Shown piece by piece: positions 1 through 10,988 of a DNA stretch of 64,000 nt (positions are counted from its first letter, which is position 1; every line of letters begins with the position of its first letter). The stretch spans positions 15,167,847 through 15,231,846 of the forward strand of contig CM064569.1 in NCBI GenBank assembly GCA_032716605.1, read 5' to 3'. Both the position numbers and the translations under genes were made by a program. The notes beneath the pieces are model-generated. The model saw only the letters and a program-made list of their open reading frames with translations, had not been told where the DNA came from and did no database searches. The stretch comes from Paralithodes platypus (Eukaryota; Arthropoda; Malacostraca; Decapoda; Lithodidae).

Positions 1-40
<40 letters not shown>
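1..40. repeat. (AG)n microsatellite
   Basis: Pure AG dinucleotide run that continues past the left edge of the window. Confidence 0.98.
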
Positions 41-41
<1 letters not shown>

Positions 42-124
42 ATTAGAGCATTGCTGGGCACATGGGTACAAATTTCTTGATATTTGTCGACAGTTAAAGT
101 GTTCACACATTTTTAAAGTACTAA

Positions 125-197
125 GTAACAGTATCTTAGGATAGGTTAAGTAGGTTAGATTAGGTTAGGTAGGTAGGTTAGGTTAAGTTAAGTTTGA
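125..197. repeat. Degenerate TTAGG-type telomeric repeat, interstitial
   Basis: Several GGTTA and TAGGTTAGG words follow one another with changes (TTAGGATAGGTTAAGTAGG and similar). TTAGG is the ancestral arthropod telomere unit. The run is short and degenerate, so it is an interstitial relic rather than a chromosome end. Confidence 0.6.
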
Positions 198-287
198 TCT
201 GGACTATTTGATTAAGGTTTAATACACGAAAAGTTAATCATTTAGTTTGCATAATTTTTGTTTACACCGATAAACCCACCGTCGGTT

Positions 288-1175
<888 letters not shown>

Positions 1176-1293
1176 GTAGTCCATGCCTTGTTATTGATGG
1201 GGTTGAAGTTGCACTGTGTTATATATTTGATAGTGTAGTCCATGCCTTGTTATTGATGGGGTTGAAGTTGCACTGTGTTATATATTTGATAGT
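1176..1293. repeat. 59-bp direct duplication (two units)
   Basis: Units 1176-1234 and 1235-1293 are the same sequence, each beginning GTAGTCCATGCCTTG. Confidence 0.95.
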
Positions 1294-1700
1294 GTAGAAT
1301 GTGTAGTGTGTGGCATGTGAAGTTATTGATGTGGATGAAAGTGGTGTGTTATGTTGTGTCAGTCAGTAGTCAGCCCTTACTCCCACAAGGGGTAGGGAGG
1401 ATCAGCAAGAGACACGAGAAAGGAACAAGAGGTGACAGGAGTAGAACACATAACAGTTAAGCACACAAGAATTCAGAAGCACCAATCACTCATCAGCCCC
1501 CGAATTCAATGGCTTCACCTCGGATGTTACGTTACGTAGGATGTGTATTGAAGTTGTTGATGTATGTTGGTACCGGTACCGTAGTATTGTGAATGGTGTT
1601 GGTGTTGGAGTGATGTATTGTAGCGTGTGTAGCTGTTGACACTACTGACAGCCTGGTATGTTGGTGTGGATCATGTGTTGGTATGTGATACTGTACGCTC
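1294..1700. other. Unassigned sequence
   Basis: TG-rich flanks around a more complex block at 1360-1530 (CAGTAGTCAGCCCTTACTCC onward) that could be an unrecognised retroposon scrap. TACCGGTACCGTA, a doubled TA-footprint motif, is at 1571-1583. No gene seen. Confidence 0.5.
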
Positions 1701-1957
1701 TTAACCCCTTATGTACCGGCGCCGTCCTTTTCACTTGATGCTGGCTACTATTAGACAATTGTATTCAGTTTAAAAAGGGCCTCCAACAATTAACAGGCTT
1801 CAAACTATCTCGTACAAATGGCCTCCAGCAATTAACAGGCTTCAAACTATCTCATTTAACCCTTGTTGCTACCACAGATCCTTCTTAAACTGCACAACAT
1901 CGTCGAAGTGTAGCAAGAATAAATTAAAAAATACGGCGCAGGTACAGAAGGGGTTAA
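1701..1957. mobile_element. Family A TTAA-bounded MITE, copy 1
   Basis: Non-autonomous inverted-repeat element. It begins TTAACCCCTTATGTACCGG and ends with the imperfect reverse complement (GGTACAGAAGGGGTTAA). Long imperfect arms hold CTATTAGACAATTGTATTC on the left and its partner on the right. TTAA at both ends plus CCC termini fit the piggyBac superfamily (established for that group; the assignment here is inference). This copy carries an internal direct duplication of about 40 bp at 1778-1858 (GCCTCCAACAATTAACAGG). Confidence 0.8.
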
Positions 1958-2236
1958 CAATGAAAGGTAGGAAAACGGTAAATTTAGTGTTTGGCACAGC
2001 TAACCCTTCTCGTTTGGTATATAATTAATAATACTAGAACTACTTGAACTCAAACTACAACAGATCACTAGGAAGACTGAAGAGGAATCACGAGGAAGGT
2101 TCACAAAGTTGCATTGTCTTGGCCATAACATAATTTCCAGGGTCATAATGTGAACCACAAACAGTAATTTATGAATTAATACAAGTTTGTGTTTGAGTTT
2201 ACATATTTGAGTAGTTTGAAAAATGTTACTAGAAAA
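1958..2236. other. Unassigned AT-rich sequence
   Basis: Contains a weak inverted match (CTACTTGAACTCAAACT near 2040 against GTTTGAGTTTACATATTTG near 2190), perhaps a decayed foldback element. No gene seen. Confidence 0.4.
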
Positions 2237-2424
2237 TGACACATATACTGTATTGTAATGTTATAGTTCTATGCCATGTTTAATGACACATATACTGTAT
2301 TGTAATGTTATAGTTCTATGCCATGTTTAATGACACATATACTGTATTGTAATGTTATAGTTCTATGCCATGTTTAATGACACATATACTGTATTGTAAT
2401 GTTATAGTTCTATGCCATGTTTAA
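2237..2424. repeat. 47-bp tandem repeat, 4 perfect units
   Basis: Units start at 2237, 2284, 2331 and 2378, each beginning TGACACATATACTGTATTG. Identity between units implies recent amplification. Confidence 0.97.
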
Positions 2425-2698
2425 TCGATTACGGTAGCCTATACAGTATATAATAATACACACATTCCTAACAGGCTTCTAGATACCTTCAAATAGTTTG
2501 TATTTATTTTGTATTATTTTGTTTGTGGACTTTGATGCAATAATTAAGTAGAGGGTAAACTACTAAAGGCACCAAGTTAACCATTATTTACCTTTTACCG
2601 TTGTATCTATGTGGTGTAATGTGTTGTTATTGATTTGTATATGTTGTACACATTGCTTGTGCTATGTTGGATGTGTACTGTACTATGTAATGCTTGAT
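2425..2698. other. Unassigned AT-rich sequence
   Basis: No repeat family or reading frame recognised. Confidence 0.5.
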
Positions 2699-2940
2699 GG
2701 TACCGTAAAATGGCCTAACTTCAGACAAGGAGTTATACTTCGGACATTTCTGGATACAATTATATAAGCTACAGTTATGGAAAAATGGCTCTGCATTATG
2801 GAAGAACACCGCAGACATACTTGTTTTTCCATTACATCAGGTATTTATCCCATAACTGCTGTTCATTATATATTTTTTCCAGAATATCCGAAATTATCTC
2901 CCGGTCCAAAGTTACGTCATTTTACCGGTACTGTTGTGAA
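2699..2940. mobile_element. Family L foldback/TIR element
   Basis: Left arm from GTACCGTAAAATGGCCTAAC to about 2782 pairs imperfectly with the right arm ending CCGGTCCAAAGTTACGTCAT then TTTACCGGTA. Arms are about 80 bp. The two outer ends differ as TACCGTA and TACCGGTA. No transposase, so it is non-autonomous. Confidence 0.65.
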
Positions 2941-3051
2941 AGAGGGTACGGTGTGTTGTGTTGTGTAGGCTGGTGTGTTGGTATTGTGACTGGAGTTGGT
3001 TTGTTGTCATGGTGTTGTAGTTTGTGATAGGTCTTATTATTGATTGTTGTA

Positions 3052-3455
3052 GAGGAGATTGGTATGTTGTGTTGTGTAGTTAGTAATAGGTGTTGTTATT
3101 GTTGTAGATGAAGTTGGTATGTTGTGTTGTGTAGTTAGTAATAGGTGTTGTTATTGTTGTAGATGAAGTTGGTATGTTGTGTTGTGTAGTTAGTAATAGG
3201 TGGTGTTAGTGTTGTAGATGAAGTTGGTATGTTGTGTTGTGTAGTTAGTAATAGGTGTTGTTATTGTTGTAGATGAAGTTGGTATGTTGTGTTGTGTAGT
3301 TAGTAATAGGTGTTGTTATTGTTGTAGATGAAGTTGGTATGTTGTGTTGTGTAGTTAGTAATAGGTGTTGTTATTGTTGTAGATGAAGTTGGTATGTTGT
3401 GTTGTGTAGTTAGTAATAGGTGTTGTTATTGTTGTAGATGAAGTTGGTACGGTAT
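3052..3455. repeat. 55-bp minisatellite, about 7 units
   Basis: Units beginning GTAGATGAAGTTGGTATG start at 3113, 3168, 3223, 3278, 3333, 3388 and 3443, after a degenerate first unit. The last unit has a 5-bp insertion: GGTATG reads GGTACGGTATG at 3448-3454. Confidence 0.95.
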
Positions 3456-3483
3456 GTTGTGGAGTATTTGGTTGTGTTAAGAA

Positions 3484-3864
3484 CTTAAGGGGTGACCTGC
3501 TTTTTGTTATTGCTGTCCTTTTCTCTCTTTCTCTGGCTTGTATCCATTCGGCCCCATTCAGCCAACTATTTTAAGACGTTTATCCCCATATAGGTGTCGA
3601 TTTCTTCCTGGTGAGCGATAGCGAGCCAGCATTATATGAAGAAATCCGGCTTCGCCGGAGACATTTTTCTATCGAAAAATTTACAAATTTAGCCTGCTGT
3701 CAAACAAAACTAAAAAATATGCTGGCTCGCTACTTCTCACCAGTACAAAAATGACACCTGGATGGGGATAAACGTCTTAAAACAGTAGGCTGGATGGGGC
3801 CAAATGGATACAAGCCAGAGAAAGATAGAAAACGACAGAACAAAAACAGGTCACCCCCCTTAAG
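3484..3864. mobile_element. Family E TTAA-bounded long-TIR element, copy 1
   Basis: About 380 bp, nearly one long inverted repeat. It begins CTTAAGGGGTGACCTGC and ends GCAGGTCACCCCCCTTAAG-like. Arms contain CTGGCTTGTATCCATTCGG and its reverse complement, then the CCAGGTGTC(G/A) stretch. The centre has GCGATAGCGAGCC, the hairpin CCGGCTTCGCCGG and the short palindrome TTTTTCTATCGAAAAAT. No coding capacity. Confidence 0.85.
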
Positions 3865-4084
3865 TGTTGTTATTGTTGTAGATAAGGTTGGTGTGTTGTA
3901 TTCTGTTTTGTGGTAGGTGTTGATATTATTTTAGAGGAGGTATGTTGTGTTGTGTTGTGTTGTTTGTGATAGGTGTTGTTATTGTGGATGAAGTTGGTGT
4001 GTTGTGTGATGGTGTAACGTCTAGTCTGTCCCAGGAGTTTGCTTGGTGTTGGCTGAAGGTCTTGTGGGTCGTGTTGCTGTCTAT

Positions 4085-4086
<2 letters not shown>

Positions 4087-4117
<31 letters not shown>

Positions 4118-4185
4118 GTGTGTGTGTTGTGTGTGTGTTTGTTGTGTGTGTTTGTTGTGTGTGTGTGTGCTGTGTGGTGTTGTAA
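4087..4185. repeat. (GT)n/(TGTGTT)n microsatellite
   Basis: GT run with periodic TTG interruptions. Confidence 0.95.
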
Positions 4186-4639
4186 GAGAAGGCTCAGATG
4201 TGATGGTCAGTGATAATGTCGGCCTACTACTGCAGCTTTGTCACAGGCACAGTCCCCCATAAATTACCTGTTGATTTACTTACATTCCACTTTATTTTCA
4301 ACGTTCGATAAAGAGGTTAATTTTCAAGAACTTTAAGGTTTCACTATATAAAAAAAAAAAAAAACTATTAATATGCTAATGAAGACGTACGATATATAGC
4401 ATTTTGCAAGGGACATAACCAACGTCGATAATGTGGAAGTAGAAAACTATTTTTGAACAAGACTGTACACTCAGGATGTCATTCTTGGTGCTGGACATCA
4501 AATGTAAAACAAGATCGTGTTTCTCTTTAAAATATATTTCACAACAGATAAACAAATAAGAAGGTACCGGTATCCTTTAAGATATGTGTTTAACAAGCAT
4601 GATTGATGATTAGTTCCGATACCGTATAATATAGCCTAT
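4186..4639. other. Unassigned sequence
   Basis: AT-rich DNA without recognised family. TACCGGTA at 4565-4572 and TACCGTA at 4620-4626 are candidate TA-site footprints. Confidence 0.5.
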
Positions 4640-4649
4640 ATATATTTTG

Positions 4650-4786
4650 TATATGCAAGTGAGGGAGACAAAAGGCAGAACTGCCTGTATTGAGTGCCTC
4701 CTCCAGAGTTGAAAGGGTGACAGGGCCAAAATGAAGGGACGTTCGAGCCAAAATGCTTGGAGACACGGAGTTTGAAGTAATTTAAG

Positions 4787-4790
<4 letters not shown>
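4650..4790 (-). mobile_element. LINE family D, 3' end fragment
   Basis: Read on the minus strand this encodes LNYFKLRVSKHFGSNVP and then NSGGGT, the same C-terminal reading as the longer D copy near 50808. The 3' end (GTCTCCCTCACTTGCATA on minus) is followed by AT-rich DNA. The 5' side is cut by a (TA)n run at 4788. Only the last part of the ORF and the 3' UTR remain. Confidence 0.8.
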
Positions 4791-4823
<33 letters not shown>

Positions 4824-4870
4824 TAGATAGATAGATAGATACATATATATATAGATATAGATATAGAGGG
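4788..4870. repeat. (TA)n/(GATA)n microsatellite
   Basis: TA dinucleotides followed by GATA tetranucleotides. Confidence 0.95.
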
Positions 4871-5281
4871 AGAGCGATAACAAAATAATGGGGGGGGGGA
4901 AGTAGGAGATGGTAAAACACCTATTAAGTTTAGGAGCTAGAGCTAAGTACAGTATTATCTATAAAGACAGGTCACACTAGATTTAAGAGAATACTACAGA
5001 AACAAAAAACAAAAACGACAACGTTTAGGTTTAGGTTTAGTGGTATAGTAGGCTTTATAGGCATGACAGATTTATCAACAACACATGTACGGTACTTCAT
5101 TATTTCCTGATTATAACAAGGTAGTATGGGAATGTAATTAATGTATAATACTAATTATAAAAACATAAATAAAAAAAGTGACAAAGCTAGGCCTATATCG
5201 GTATTCCATGTAAATTAAAGAAGAGATGACTGTAATGAATGAACTACAAAGGCACTATATGTATCGATCATTGTGAAATAG
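4871..5281. other. Unassigned AT-rich sequence
   Basis: A G9 run at 4891, a short GTTTAG triplet repeat at 5024-5040 and TACGGTA at 5088-5094. No gene seen. Confidence 0.5.
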
Positions 5282-5475
5282 TTAACCCCTTCAGTACGAT
5301 GACGCGCCCCTTACCTTTTATTTGGCTAACCTTAGACCATTTTAAGCAGTTTAAGAAAGACCTTTGTTGTGTATGTGTTATATGAAGATATAATTTACTC
5401 CTATGAGTCCTTGAGGTAGACTGGAAGCTAAAGGAAATCGTCTAATATCAACCAGAACACTAATCACTGCTAATT
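5282..5475. mobile_element. Family A MITE, copy 2 (degenerate)
   Basis: Left terminus TTAACCCCTTCAGTACGATG, inner motif CTTAGACCATTTTAAGCAG, and right-arm motif GGAAATCGTCTAATATCAACC. The right terminus has decayed. Confidence 0.65.
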
Positions 5476-5546
5476 TGTTAGTATACCGTCTACCAGCAGG
5501 TTATGTAAAAGGAAAGAAAACGGAATAATCCTCTGTGTACCTCTCT

Positions 5547-5919
5547 TTAGGGGGTTTGTACTCGCTTCTTATGCCCCCCCCCCCCCCCCCCCTTCTCTCT
5601 CGTGTGTAGCATATTAGTTTTGAGGGTTTAAGACGTTCGTTTCGTTAGTTTGGTGATTTTTGAGACTTTTCGGCTCATTTTTTTGTTATCAATATTAAGA
5701 CCTTTCGTGGCCTTTAGGTGTCGATTTTGTTTTCCTGGCCAGCGATATCGATCCTCTAATTTTAGAAGCAACCGGGCTTTGGGCCGGGACATATACCAAA
5801 AAATTTACACATTTATCTTGAAAGGGGGTGTTTTTCTAAGCTTGATGGAGGTCTAGCGAGGAAACTCAAAAGAAAAGTATATAAATATATAGATAAAAAA
5901 CGAAGCACTACCCCCCTAA
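5547..5919 (+). mobile_element. Family F TTAA-bounded element, copy 1
   Basis: Family F is a roughly 370-bp unit with GGGGGTAGTACTCGC at one end and CACTACCCCCTTAA at the other. Its middle contains GCGAGCGATAGCGAGCC, GGCCTTCGGCC, CTACCGAAAAATGTAC and CTTGATGGAGGTCTAGCGAG. Here the left terminus is TTTAGGGGGTTTGTACTCGC and a C-run of about 18 interrupts 5574-5592. A frame across it has no protein meaning. Confidence 0.8.
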
Positions 5920-6009
5920 TCCAGGCTATCAAGTAGAAACAATCCAATGTCATTCCGGTACACTTGGCTTAATGAAAACTTGTTGTGGAACATTGGTCAC
6001 AGATCAAAG

Positions 6010-6987
6010 AATACTATTACCGGTATCTTATAATAGGAAAGCTGTTGATGAAGGAGTCAATACTATTACCGGTATCTTATAATAGGAAAGCTGTTGATGA
6101 AGGAGTCAATACTATTACCGGTATCTTAATAGGAAAGCTGTTGATGAAGGATTCAATACTATTTACCGGTATCTTATAATAGGAAAGCTGTTGATGAAGG
6201 AGTCAATACTATTACCGGTATCTTATAATAGGAAAGCTGTTGATGAAGGAGTCAATACTATTACCGGTATCTTATAATAGGAAAGCTGTTGATGAAGGAG
6301 TCAATACTATTACCGGTATCTTATAATAGGAAAGCTGTTGATGAAGGAGTCAATACTAATACTCGGATCTTTATAATAGGAAAGCTGTTGATGAAGGAGT
6401 CAATACTATTACCGGTATCTTATAATAGGAAAGCTGTTGATGAAGGAGTCAATACTATTACCGGTATCTTATAATAGGAAAGCTGTTGATGAAGGAGTCA
6501 CTACTCTTACCGGTATCTTATAATAGGAAAGCTGTTGATGAAGGAGTCAATACTATTACCGGTATCTTATAATAGGAAAGCTGTTGATGAAGGAGTCAAT
6601 ACTATTACCGGTATCTTGTAATAGGAAAGCTGTTGATGAAGGAGAATACTATTACCGGTATCTTATAATAGGAAAGCTTTATGTGAAGGAGTCAATACTA
6701 TTACCGGTATCTTGTAATAGGAAAGCTGTTGATGAAGGAGTCAATACTATTACCGGTATCTTATAATAGGAAAGCTGTTGATGAAGGAGTCAATACTATT
6801 ACCGGTATCTTATAATAGGAAAGCTGTTGATGAAGGAGTCAATACTATTACCGGTATCTTATAATAGGAAAGCTGTTGATGAAGGAGTCAATACTATTAC
6901 CGGTATCTTGTAATAGGAAAGCTGTTGATGAAGGAGTCAATACTATTACCGGTATCTTGTAATAGGAAAGCTGTTGATGAAGGAGTC
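6010..6987. repeat. 49-bp minisatellite, about 20 units
   Basis: Unit reads AATAGGAAAGCTGTTGATGA then AGGAGTCAATACTATTACCG and GTATCTTAT. A few units carry small deletions. Every unit contains TACCGGTA, so that palindrome was present before amplification. The array ends exactly where a family G element begins. Confidence 0.97.
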
Positions 6988-6990
6988 ATT

Positions 6991-7199
6991 ATAAAGCCGG
7001 TATAACACGAGAGCTTTTACAGTCAACATTCGATGATCACCATTTTTCTGGCATCATTTCTGGAGTATTTTGCACTGGTATCGGAACTAGACTGATGGTA
7101 GATGAACTTAGGTGACCGAAATATTGTAAATATTGATATAATAAGCTGCCAGATCAGTGTTGAGGGAAAAGGCGTTCGTGTGATACCGGCTTTAACAGG
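6991..7199. mobile_element. Family G TIR element, copy 1
   Basis: Left end AAAGCCGGTATAACACGAGAG is matched by the right end TTCGTGTGATACCGGCTTTAA. The inner sequence includes TGCACTGGTATCGGAACTAG and AAGCTGCCAGATCAGTGTTG, shared with copies near 38300 and 48700. About 209 bp, no coding capacity. Confidence 0.8.
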
Positions 7200-7257
7200 T
7201 TGAGGGTGGTTTGGAAAGAGGGATGGGGGATGGGGGGCGTTTGTATGAGAGGGGTGC

Positions 7258-7332
7258 TACCTGCTGGGGTGGTTTGAAGGCGCTGTTCATGTCTGGGAGA
7301 AGGTCGGGGGTTCGAACCACTCTGCAGTCAGT
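7258..7332 (+). mobile_element. tRNA-like SINE head (candidate)
   Basis: A B-box match GGTTCGAACC lies at 7309-7318 and an A-box-like TGGGGTGGTTTGA about 45 bp upstream. That is the spacing of a tRNA-type Pol III promoter. The flanks do not form a clean cloverleaf, so it is a relic and not a tRNA gene. Confidence 0.5.
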
Positions 7333-7369
7333 ATGGTTTGTGTGGTGGATACTAGCATGTTAACCTCGA

Positions 7370-7598
7370 GTCCACAACAACAAAAAACAAACCACCTAAA
7401 CCATACCACTGTCACTACTACTACTCTCTTCTGCTTCACCTGTACCTTAATTCAGTCCAACCCCTGAGGCAGATCCAGCAAACCTTCACCACTTTCTGTC
7501 TTATGGATTGGACAGAATCAAGGTACAGGAGGTGAAGCAGAAGAGAATAGTAGTAGTGACAGTGGTATGGTTTAGGTTGTTTGTTTTTGTTGTGGACT
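7370..7598. mobile_element. Family H foldback element, copy 1
   Basis: About 80-bp inverted arms around a 60-bp centre. The left arm starts GTCCACAACAACAAAAAACA and includes CTCTCTTCTGCTTCACCTGT. The right arm ends TTTGTTTTTGTTGTGGAC. It abuts the TTAA of the next family F copy. One arm of the same family recurs near 15640. Confidence 0.8.
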
Positions 7599-7983
7599 TA
7601 AGGGGGTAGTACCGGTACTCGCTTTTTATGGACCCCCTTCTCCCTCATGTTTAAAAAATTAGTTTTGAGGTTTTAAAACGTTCGTTTCGTTAGTTTGGCG
7701 ATTTTGAGACCTTTTGCCTCATTTTGTTGTCAATTTTAAGACCTTTCGTGACATTTAGTTGTCGATTTTTTCCTGGCGAGCGATAGCAAGCCTGTAATTT
7801 TAAAAGAAACTGGCCTTCGACCGGCACATTTTTCTACCGAAAAATGTACAAAGTTATCTTGAAAGGGGGTCTAGGGGGTGTACTATTAAACTTGATGGAG
7901 GTCTAGCGAGGAAACTAAAAAATAAATTATTAATTAAATACATAGACCAAAAAAAAAAAAAAAAACAGCCACTACCCCTTTAA
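7598..7983 (+). mobile_element. Family F element, copy 2
   Basis: Runs from CTTAAGGGGGTAGT to CACTACCCCTTTAA. Relative to other F copies it has a 6-bp insertion at 7610-7617, AGTACCGGTACTCGC where others read AGTACTCGC. Its last TTAA is shared with the following family A copy. Confidence 0.88.
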
Positions 7984-8191
7984 CCCCTTTAGCACGATGT
8001 CGTAATTTTCATCATATTCTGGTTACCATTAGACGATTTTCTTCAGCTTATAATCTACCTTCAATACGGAAGGGTGTAAGTACGATCTCAAAAATACCTC
8101 TGAATATTATAGGTCCTTCGTAAACTACATAAAACTGTATAATTTAGCCAGAGCAAAAGTTACTAAAGCGTCATCATTCTGTATGGGTTAA
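7980..8191. mobile_element. Family A MITE, copy 3
   Basis: TTAACCCCTTTAGCACGATG to TGTATGGGTTAA, with inner arms ACCATTAGACGATTTTC and AACTGTATAATTTAGCC. It shares a TTAA with family F on its left and with the next A copy on its right. Confidence 0.82.
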
Positions 8192-8405
8192 CCCTTTGAG
8201 TACCAGCGACGTGTGTTATATTTTATTGTAGCTATATTTAGACGATATTATGCAGCTTAGGAAGGATTTGGGGCAGTTAAAAGGGATTGGTTGAAATAGT
8301 TTGAAGCCTTATTATTTGCTAGAGGTCCTTCCTAAACTGAATACAATCGTCTAATAGTTGCCAGGATATGATGAAAGAGGACGTCCTCGGTACTGAATGG
8401 GTTAA
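8188..8405. mobile_element. Family A MITE, copy 4
   Basis: A good representative: TTAACCCTTTGAGTACCAGC to CGGTACTGAATGGGTTAA. Inner arms are ATTTAGACGATATTATGCAG and CTGAATACAATCGTCTAATA. Confidence 0.9.
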
Positions 8406-8590
8406 AGGTGTATTGGTGGTAATAAAGTAAACCCATCTTACACAAAGGGTAGAAAGGCAACTTACTATATCACTATACGGTACCCTATGATTGTATATAC
8501 CTTGTGTCTTACCCTTCCTATACCCTGGGGGGATATATAGTGTATAGAGAGAAATGGAGAGCTTTAAATGGCCTTGAAATTAAGATGAGA
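8406..8590. other. Unassigned sequence
   Basis: No gene or family recognised. TACGGTA at 8476-8482 is a candidate TA-site footprint. Confidence 0.5.
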
Positions 8591-8669
8591 GAGAGAGAGA
8601 GAGGGATGTATGAAGGAGGGGAGAAATAAGGGGAAAAGAGAGAGTGGGAGGGAACTGTCAGACGGGGAA

Positions 8670-8719
<50 letters not shown>

Positions 8720-8766
8720 AGAGAGAGGAGAGGAGATGGTGAGTCCCTGTTATTGATCTGCGCCCT

Positions 8767-8806
<40 letters not shown>
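8591..8806. repeat. (GA)n tract then (CT)n tract
   Basis: GA-rich 8591-8740 followed by CT 8769-8806. The two runs are complementary and could pair as a hairpin. Confidence 0.9.
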
Positions 8807-8810
<4 letters not shown>

Positions 8811-8999
8811 TGCCTCATCCATTTTTGCACCACCATGACGTCTTATTTATCATTCTTAGTTTTCTGTTCTGTCTTGTAAAATATTCCCACTTTCTTCACT
8901 TTGCATTCGTAGTTGATTCCGTCAGCTGTATTATTCTTCTCGATTCTCTTCACTCATTCGTATATCCCCCTTTCAATCTCATAGATTAGTTTGCTTTGT

Positions 9000-9085
9000 T
9001 TACATATGCTTTCATTAGTTTATTCAAGTACATTGGGGTTTGTAATTGATGATTAATGTTAAGAACGGGGTGTTACTTATTAAAG
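9000..9085 (+). mobile_element. SINE tail fragment (same family as 48826-49006)
   Basis: CATATGCTTTCATTAGTTTA, TTCAAGTACATTGGGGTTTG and ACGGGGTGTTACTTATT match, in reverse orientation, the tail of the tRNA-headed SINE near 48900. The tRNA-like head is absent here. Confidence 0.75.
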
Positions 9086-9384
9086 CTATCTGCGAATCGT
9101 CAGTAAAGTGTTCCTCCTCAAAATATGGTGTTTATATTCATTCATGTTTCCACCTCCAAATACGATCCTTCTTGCTTCTTTGCATTCCCTACTAATTCGT
9201 CGCTATCGTTATTCCTGTGTGTATTCATTCGTTTTACAAAATCAAGGATATGGGTATACTGATAGTGAATTTACCCTTGAGTGCAAATTATACTTTTCTA
9301 TCCTTATCCCTACCAGCATATTTTAAGGGTAAATAAATACGGTATAGTTTATTCCCACATTAGCCTTTTTTCAGCTTTATTCTT
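9086..9384. other. Unassigned AT-rich sequence
   Basis: Short open frames without recognisable protein. TACGGTA at 9338-9344. Confidence 0.4.
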
Positions 9385-9578
9385 TTCATTGATTCTCTCC
9401 CGCAAACTGTCTTCCCCTCATCCTATGACTTCGACTGCTTCAAACTCCGTGTGTCCAGACATTTTGACGCTGACTTACTGTACCTTGAATTTGGCTCTTT
9501 CCTGCTTTCATTTTGTCGGGGGGACACTCGTTACAGGCACCTTTGCCTTTTGTCTCCTTCATTCACATAGGAAAATAT
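9385..9578 (+). pseudogene. LINE family D, C-terminal ORF fragment and 3' UTR
   Basis: Reads SLPQTVFPSSYDFDCFKLRV then SRHF, matching the D copy near 50950 (SLPESVFPSSYDLNCFKL). It continues through the shared tail CCTTTTGTCTCC(C/T)TCATTCACAT. It is 5'-truncated, a typical dead-on-arrival insertion. Confidence 0.85.
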
Positions 9579-9662
9579 AAGGCGCTTTACATACAGGTAC
9601 CCATTTCATAACTTTTTTTTTAAACCAAACATTTTTACAGTATACACTCGCCTGCACAAGTA

Positions 9663-9880
9663 GCTATAGGTACCACCGATGAACTTGACAATAATCTTGA
9701 CCCCTAAACTCTTATATCTCGAAAATAATTAAAACAAACGGGCTGACATTTCTATCATTTGGGAAGAGTCCACCTGGAAATAGGTGTGGATATTTACAGC
9801 CAGTTTGCTTTAGGCCCATTTGAGTTACACAGAGGTTAGGGATCAAGATTATTGTCAAGTTCGTTGGCGCTATCTATAAT
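9663..9880. mobile_element. Family K TIR element
   Basis: Left arm GAACTTGACAATAATCTTGA (9681 onward) and its reverse complement TCAAGATTATTGTCAAGTTC (9842 onward), with weaker pairing outward to TAGCTATAGG / CGCTATCTA. Arms are about 45 bp. No coding capacity. Confidence 0.75.
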
Positions 9881-10095
9881 ACACTACTTTATGATTCCCT
9901 TCAAACAGTGAACATTGGACGAGGAAACACACTTATTCGGCCATCTGTTTAAAGGGAATGTTTCAAAATATTTCACCAGCGTATCAGAATTGTTCATAGA
10001 CACTTGTACCACCTTTATAAGCAGGCCACCGTACAGTCAAGAACTTAAATAGCGACTCACTCATTTGAATCAGTATCGAAGGCCAACGAGATCCT
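9881..10095. other. Unassigned sequence with a short inverted repeat
   Basis: TTCCCTTCAAACAG (9895) pairs with CTGTTTAAAGGGAA (9947). No gene seen. Confidence 0.4.
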
Positions 10096-10320
10096 TTAAT
10101 CCCTTTTGTACCGATGACGTGTTTTGATTTTATTCCAGCTACATTTAGAAGATTTTTTGAAGCTTAGGAAGGATATATGGTACCGTAGCTACAAGAACTA
10201 ATAATATTGTGATAGTCTGTCGCTTTTTAACTGGCAGACATCCTTCCTAAGCTGAATAAAGTCGCATAGTAGTTGCCAGAATATAATGAAAAGGACGTCC
10301 CGGTACAGAAATGGTCAAGG
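10096..10320. mobile_element. Family A MITE, copy 5
   Basis: TTAATCCCTTTTGTACCGATG to CCCGGTACAGAAATGG. Contains a 5-bp insertion at 10181-10187 (GGTACCGTAGCT where relatives read GGTAGCT). Confidence 0.85.
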
Positions 10321-10353
10321 CTTTATTACAGCCCAAATGCTTCAGAACCCAGC

Positions 10354-10728
10354 TTTAAGGGGGCAATACTCGCTTTTTCTGGACCCCTTCTCCTTCATGT
10401 TTAGCATATTAGTTTTGAGGTTTTAAGACGTTCGTTCCGTTAGTTTGGCGGTTTTGAGTCCTTTCGCCTCATTTTGTTGTCAATATTAAGACCTTTCGTG
10501 CCCTTTAGGTGTCGATTTTTCATGGCTAGGGATAGAGAACCTCTAATTTTAGAAGGAATCGGCCTTCGGCCCGGACATTTTCTACCGAAAAATGTACCGG
10601 TACACATTTATATTAGAAGGGAGTCTAGGGGGTGTTTGTCTAAGCTTGATGGAGGTCTAGCGAGGGAACTAAAAAAAATACATTAATATATAAATATATA
10701 GACCAAAAGCCAACAAGGATCCCCTTAA
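10354..10728 (+). mobile_element. Family F element, copy 3
   Basis: TTTAAGGGGGCAATACTCGC to GGATCCCCTTAA. A 6-bp insertion, TACCGGTA at 10595-10602, interrupts AATGTACACATTTA. The frame across it is fortuitous. Confidence 0.88.
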
Positions 10729-10795
10729 AGGGTCACTGAGTCGAATGGATGTTCACGAATGTACCTCTCGCCCTCTGCATATCTCTGTCTTAGGA

Positions 10796-10988
10796 CAACC
10801 CTTTGAAGATTATGACGCGTTCTGGCTATTATTAGAATATTGTATTCAGTTTAAGAAGGATCTGTGGGACTCGGAGGCATAATTAAATAGCTTTGACCCC
10901 ATAGATTACTAAAGGTTTCTCCTAAGCTGTATAACATGGTTAAATGATAGCCAGAATACATTAAAGGAACCCGTCCACGAATACTGAA
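10796..10988. mobile_element. Family A-like MITE, copy 6 (diverged)
   Basis: ATTATTAGAATATTGTATTC and CTGTATAACATGGTTAAATG mark the two arms. The right terminus is replaced by a SINE fragment. Confidence 0.65.

Noticed and set aside
5985..6987. CRISPR array from regularly spaced repeats
   Set aside because: The whole 49-bp unit is repeated, with no variable spacer between conserved repeats.
7080..7130. Hammerhead ribozyme core in family G (CTGATG ... GAAA)
   Set aside because: The other two G copies do not conserve CTGATGA and GAAA at the required positions, and the flanking stems do not form.
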